Source: Thermodesulfovibrionia bacterium
Lineage (GTDB): Bacteria; Nitrospirota; Thermodesulfovibrionia; UBA6902
NCBI GenBank assembly: GCA_947259645.1
Contig: CAMYND010000022.1
Location: forward strand, 1-35,479
Length of the DNA: 35,479 nucleotides
Direction of reading: 5' to 3'
Part shown: positions 31,972 through 35,479 of the stretch, piece by piece
Layout of the letters: the number at the start of each line of letters is the position of its first letter
Numbering within the stretch: the stretch's first letter is position 1
Translations under genes and position numbers: made by a program
Notes under the pieces: model-generated
Seen by the model: the letters and a program-made list of their open reading frames with translations, nothing else
Databases searched by the model: none
What the model was told of the DNA's origin: nothing

Positions 31972-32781
31972 ATGAAAACGATCGTCATGACAGCGTTAAC
32001 CATTGTTCTTGCTGTCAGCATCTGCACAGCAGTATCAGCTGAACATTCAATCATTGTGTGCGGAACCGGGGACAGCCAGTCTTTGATGAGAACTCTTGCC
32101 GCGGAATATGAACAAAGAAACCCTGGTCACAGGGTTATTGTCCCCGACAGCATAGGAAGCGGGGGTGGCATACTCGCAACTGCCAAGGGAAAATGTGACC
32201 TGGGAAGGGTGGCACGAAAAATAAAGGATAAAGAAAGAACACATGGTCTCAATTTTAAAACCTTTGCTATCTCGCCGGTAGTTTTTGCTGCAAATCCCAG
32301 TGTCAGAGGAATTGATAATCTGACTTCAGGTCAGATAGTCAGTATCTTTTCAGGAAAGACCAGGTTCTGGAGTGAGTTAGGCGGCGAAAAGTGGAAGATT
32401 TACGTTGCAAACAGGGAAAAAGGAGATTCATCGCGTACAGTGCTGGAAGAAAACTTAGAGGGCTTTAAAAACATTGGTTCTTTAGCAGGCAAAACTATTT
32501 ACAGTACTCCCGAAACAGTTGAAACAATTTCGAATTACAGAAATACCATAGGATATATTGACCATGCCTTTGCAATAAAGGCGGGACTAATCATTATGAA
32601 AATAGATAATATTGCGCCATCCACAGAAAACATCCAAAATGGCACATATAACTACACATCCCCTTTGGGTTTTGTATGGAAAGGCGAACTGAGCGGTCTG
32701 GCAAAGGATTTCATGGCCTTCATCTCAGGACCTGTTGGACAGCGTATTATCATTGCAAACGGCGTAGTGCCTGTTTTATAG
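31972..32781 (+). CDS. PstS-like periplasmic substrate-binding protein
   Basis: A 269-residue protein with a signal peptide (1 to about 23, ending VSA). The oxyanion-binding motifs of the PstS family are present: IGSGGG after the first lobe strand, and REKGDSSRTVLEENL matching the phosphate-contact loop. VPVL ends the protein. No permease or ATPase is beside it; a Cache-type histidine kinase starts 9 nt later. So it probably presents a ligand, perhaps phosphate or another oxyanion, to the kinase rather than feeding a transporter. AGGGAGG precedes the ATG. Confidence 0.82.
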   Translation: MKTIVMTALTIVLAVSICTAVSAEHSIIVCGTGDSQSLMRTLAAEYEQRNPGHRVIVPDSIGSGGGILATAKGKCDLGRVARKIKDKERTHGLNFKTFAISPVVFAANPSVRGIDNLTSGQIVSIFSGKTRFWSELGGEKWKIYVANREKGDSSRTVLEENLEGFKNIGSLAGKTIYSTPETVETISNYRNTIGYIDHAFAIKAGLIIMKIDNIAPSTENIQNGTYNYTSPLGFVWKGELSGLAKDFMAFISGPVGQRIIIANGVVPVL

Positions 32782-32790
32782 CATGAGTAA

Positions 32791-34680
32791 ATGATTAAAT
32801 CAATACAATCAAAGATAATAGTGTCTCACCTCACACTCATGTTTGCAATGGCCCTTATAATCGGGGGGGCCAGCTATATGTTCATGAAGACATATCTGGA
32901 AAACAGCAACAGGGAAAAGCTGGTAAACCGTGCAGATCATGAAACGAGCGTGATTCAAAAAACATTCAACGACATGAAAGTCCTCATGAACAGGCTATCT
33001 GAAGGCAGGCAACTCAGGGAATACAAAAAGACCGACAATCGTGAAATGCTGGCTGAGTATTTTGCTAAATTCAGGGAGGAGTTCCCTGTATTAAGCTATG
33101 TAAATGAGCAGGGAATCGAAGAAGTAAAGGTAGTGAACGGCGAGTTGAGCGAATATTTACTGGATATGAAGGACTCTATCACGTTTCAGGACGCCCTGTG
33201 GGATTCAAATACTGTAATGATCGAACCGCATGTTTATAGCGCTGATCTCGATAAATTCGTTATGCGCCTTGTGATGGGAAAATATGGATATTTTGGTGAC
33301 GAATTAATTGGGATAATCAAGGCAGAGGTTCCCCTGACCCGGTTCTCTGAAAACATGACAGATGACAAAATTGGAATGAGCGGCTTTATGAGTATAATCG
33401 ACAAGGATGGAAGTTTTATTTCATTTCCGGAGGACAGATGGATTTTTGATAAACTTATCATTGAGGGACCGGGATCGAGTGAATTGCTTGCTGACATCTC
33501 GTCCCTTAAAAAAGGTTTTATGAGGGTTATGCTCTTGGGTCTGGATGCTTACGCTGCATATACGCCCGTTCAGGAAACCGGATGGACTCTGATGGCTATT
33601 CTGCCATATGAAGAGTTTATTGCAGCGCCTAACAGGTTAAGAAATGTCTCGATAATAATTTTTTTAACCCTGATTTTTGTCGGGGGGCTTGTAGCTTCCG
33701 GACTCGCACGGGGAATAACACGTCCCCTTTCCGGCCTGGTTGCTGCAACAGAAAAAATAGCGAAAGGAGATCTTGCTGTGACCATCCCGGTCACTACAGC
33801 TGATGAGTTAGGAACACTCGCAGCATCCTTTAACAAGATGGCCGAAGATTTAAAAAAATCACAGGACAGGCTGATTGCCTTTGCTGAAAGGAAACGAATA
33901 AAGGCAAAGGAGCTCAAGATCACCAACAAAAAACTCCGGGAAACCCAGTCCCTGTTGATACAGTCTGAAAAAATGTCCGCACTGGGAGAATTAGGGGCCG
34001 GGATCGCCCATGAACTGAACAGTCCCCTTGCAGGAGTCCTGACACTGATCAGATTATATATGAAAGATAAAGCCCCGGAAAGTGAAGAGTTCGAGGACTT
34101 GAAGGAAATGAGAGAGGCCTGCGAGCATATGGCACAGATCATTAAAAATTTTTCTCTCTTTTCAGCCCCAAATACCGGTGAACAGAGCGACCTGGATCTG
34201 AACGAACTCATTGAAACAACATTGAGCTTTAGCGGGAAACATAAGGAAAAACAGGGACTTAAGATAGAACAAAACTATAGTTCTGATCTTTCGCTGTTTC
34301 AGGGAAACAAAAATCAGGTGCAGCAGGTAATTCTGAACATGGTGATGAACGCATCCCAGGCCATGTCGGGGAAGGGTGTTTTAAAGATTACAACCAGAAT
34401 GTCCGAAAAAAATGGGAGCGGGGAATATGTTGAGATGGAATTTACTGATAATGGCTGCGGAATCACCAAAGAGGACATGAAGAGAATATTCGATCCTTTT
34501 TTTACAACGAAGAGGCCGGGCAAAGGTGTTGGACTGGGCCTGTCCATTACCCATACCCTGGTTGAAAATCATAATGGCAAAATACGTGTAGAAAGCGAGC
34601 AGGGCAAAGGGACCACGTTTACCGTCATGTTCCCCCTGTCCAATAATGTAGTAAAACAGGAGGAATCGTGTCTCACATAA
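32791..34680 (+). CDS. Cache-domain sensor histidine kinase
   Basis: A 629-residue protein. Two spans (about 11-33 and 287-307) bracket a periplasmic dCache-like domain, followed by HAMP (about 308-362), coiled coil, HisKA (GAGIAHELNSPLAGVL, phospho-acceptor His407) and HATPase_c (NMVMNASQAM, DNGCGI, FFTTKRPGKGVGLGLSI). The periplasmic domain could contact the binding protein encoded just upstream. It overlaps the start of a receiver remnant (GTG 34668). Confidence 0.92.
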   Translation: MIKSIQSKIIVSHLTLMFAMALIIGGASYMFMKTYLENSNREKLVNRADHETSVIQKTFNDMKVLMNRLSEGRQLREYKKTDNREMLAEYFAKFREEFPVLSYVNEQGIEEVKVVNGELSEYLLDMKDSITFQDALWDSNTVMIEPHVYSADLDKFVMRLVMGKYGYFGDELIGIIKAEVPLTRFSENMTDDKIGMSGFMSIIDKDGSFISFPEDRWIFDKLIIEGPGSSELLADISSLKKGFMRVMLLGLDAYAAYTPVQETGWTLMAILPYEEFIAAPNRLRNVSIIIFLTLIFVGGLVASGLARGITRPLSGLVAATEKIAKGDLAVTIPVTTADELGTLAASFNKMAEDLKKSQDRLIAFAERKRIKAKELKITNKKLRETQSLLIQSEKMSALGELGAGIAHELNSPLAGVLTLIRLYMKDKAPESEEFEDLKEMREACEHMAQIIKNFSLFSAPNTGEQSDLDLNELIETTLSFSGKHKEKQGLKIEQNYSSDLSLFQGNKNQVQQVILNMVMNASQAMSGKGVLKITTRMSEKNGSGEYVEMEFTDNGCGITKEDMKRIFDPFFTTKRPGKGVGLGLSITHTLVENHNGKIRVESEQGKGTTFTVMFPLSNNVVKQEESCLT

Positions 34681-34769
34681 GAACATTGATTGTTGATGAC
34701 GAAAAAAGAGTTAAAAATATCCTCAAGGAGACAGGGAGAGATAATTATGCATACAGTTCTGGTCGTTGA
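34668..34769 (+). pseudogene. Vestigial receiver start (33 residues)
   Basis: GTG 34668 follows AGGAGG by four bases and reads VSHIRTLIVDDEKRVKNILKE, a receiver's first strand with its acidic pair and first helix, then shifts into junk and stops at TGA 34767. It overlaps the kinase end and the next response regulator. A 16-bp direct repeat, GTTGATGACGAAAAAA, occurs at 34692-34707 and 34765-34780, in the same place in both receivers. This suggests a recombination remnant of a second receiver gene, or a translational leader. Confidence 0.6.
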
Positions 34770-34780
34770 TGACGAAAAAA
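34692..34780 (+). repeat. 16-bp direct repeat flanking the vestigial receiver
   Basis: GTTGATGACGAAAAAA at 34692-34707 and 34765-34780, 73 bp apart. Each encodes the VDDEK strand of a receiver, in different frames. It is a likely scar of recombination between two receiver genes. Confidence 0.7.
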
Positions 34781-35145
34781 TCGTGGGTACCGCTTTCAAA
34801 AGGGAGCTTGTCAAGGAAGGATACGATGTGGATACGTCTTCTGATGGAAAAACAGCTATTGAAATGGCAAAGTCCAAAAACTATGACATTGTATTCATGG
34901 ACCTGGTCATGCCCGGTATGGATGGCATAGAGACCTGTAAAATCATGAAAGAAATAAGCCCTGACTCAACGATAATTTTCATGACCGGTAATATTGATAA
35001 TGATACAACATGGAAGGAAATCGAGTTCGTCAGGTCCGGGGGCAAGATTTACTACCTCTATAAACCCTTTGTCGAAGGTGAAATATTACGGATCACCCAT
35101 GAAGCCCTTGCTGAAAAAAACCGTGAGCCTATTGCATCAGATTAA
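34747..35145 (+). CDS. Single-domain response regulator (CheY-like)
   Basis: A 132-residue receiver. Asp8/Asp9 form the acidic pocket, Asp52 (FMDLVMPGMDG) is the phospho-acceptor, IIFMTGN provides the switch Thr and YLYKPF the conserved Lys. No output domain, so it acts by protein contact or as a phosphorelay intermediate. ATG 34747 is chosen: the open frame extends upstream to a TTG at 34690 but the receiver homology begins here. It is coupled to the kinase operon. Confidence 0.85.
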   Translation: MHTVLVVDDEKIVGTAFKRELVKEGYDVDTSSDGKTAIEMAKSKNYDIVFMDLVMPGMDGIETCKIMKEISPDSTIIFMTGNIDNDTTWKEIEFVRSGGKIYYLYKPFVEGEILRITHEALAEKNREPIASD

Positions 35146-35176
35146 GGGTAACCCGTAACCAACAGATAACCTTGAC

Positions 35177-35479
35177 CTACTTAATCCGCTTTGAAATAGT
35201 TTTGAACTCCTCTGTCCCTGCCTTTTCAAGCAGTTGAAACAGCACAGTTTCTGTGCAGGTAATAACTGCTCCGGCGTCACGCATCAACTCCCTGGCTGTC
35301 AGATAGTCGCTCTTTTTTCTGGAACATACAGCATCGCTGACCAGGTGGATGAAATACCCTTCCTTTAACAGAGAGAGACAGGTCTGCAGCACGCACACAT
35401 GGGTTTCCATCCCTGTCAAAATCAGATGGCTCGCCTTGAGAGAAGCTATCTTTTCCAGAAATCCGTCACCCCCGCAGCA
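35177..35479 (-). CDS. Isochorismatase-family hydrolase, C-terminal part
   Basis: The frame enters from the right edge and ends at 35177 with 100 residues visible. LILTGMETHVCVLQTCLSLLKEGY carries the family's nucleophile cysteine after the GxExHVC motif, followed by HLVSDAVCSRKKSD, DAGAVITCTETVLFQLLEKAGTEEFKTISKRIK. Such enzymes cleave amides or isochorismate; the YcaC/nicotinamidase-type subgroup is possible. The N-terminal part with the Asp and Lys of the catalytic triad lies outside the window. Confidence 0.85.
   Translation of the reverse strand, partial: CCGGDGFLEKIASLKASHLILTGMETHVCVLQTCLSLLKEGYFIHLVSDAVCSRKKSDYLTARELMRDAGAVITCTETVLFQLLEKAGTEEFKTISKRIK

Overview
The window (about 35.5 kb, no rRNA, tRNA, CRISPR array or insertion sequence seen) looks like the chromosome of a Gram-negative, probably anaerobic or microaerophilic, sulfur-metabolising bacterium. 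Pointers are an LpxR-type lipid A deacylase (outer membrane), lipoproteins, a periplasmic multihaem cytochrome c, bacteriohemerythrin, B12/radical SAM chemistry, many sensor kinases and c-di-GMP proteins, and a UGA-decoding selenoprotein. The style fits Nitrospirota or the former Deltaproteobacteria, but nothing here fixes the phylum.

Region 1 (1-6.7 kb) is a sulfur/selenium trafficking block. On the minus strand lie TusA (1217-1453) and three small DsrE-fold-like proteins (697-969, 501-668, 187-486). Divergent from them is a membrane histidine kinase overlapping an NtrC-family sigma-54 activator (1664-4644). Three sigma-54 type -24/-12 promoters (two good, one with an altered -12) and two copies of a TGTCC-N6-GGACA palindrome sit around these genes, so the pair probably controls the block. 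The activator carries GAFTCA instead of GAFTGA. A YeeE/YedE transporter with its own sigma-70 promoter, a TusA-like protein lacking the catalytic cysteine, and a lipoprotein built of 11-residue repeats follow.

Region 2 (6.7-17.6 kb) holds a FAD amine-oxidase-like enzyme with a B12-binding radical SAM partner, a PilZ protein, a PC4-like small protein, a DksA/TraR zinc-finger protein, LpxR, a GAF/HD-GYP protein, a U32 'peptidase' (TrhP-like), an overlapping SelW/Rdx-family selenoprotein with an in-frame UGA and an adjacent SECIS-like hairpin, a bacteriohemerythrin and an orphan ABC ATPase.

Region 3 (17.6-24.5 kb, minus strand) has an unusual single reading frame joining serine O-acetyltransferase (CysE) to cysteinyl-tRNA synthetase (CysS), then YajQ and two tandem paralogous 4xCBS-PAS-GGDEF proteins.

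Region 4 (24.5-35.5 kb) has a multihaem cytochrome with one non-canonical CX3CH site, a parvulin, a single-pass membrane protein with a lectin-like C-terminus, a membrane-anchored rhodanese, a formylglycine-generating-enzyme-like protein without the cysteine pair, an OFA-type MFS transporter, a PstS-like binding protein/Cache kinase/receiver operon containing a vestigial receiver, and the end of an isochorismatase-family hydrolase.

The recurring theme is handling of reactive sulfur and selenium (TusA, DsrE, YedE, rhodanese, CysE, SelW) under two-component and c-di-GMP control. Assignments rest on motif reading; no database search was run.
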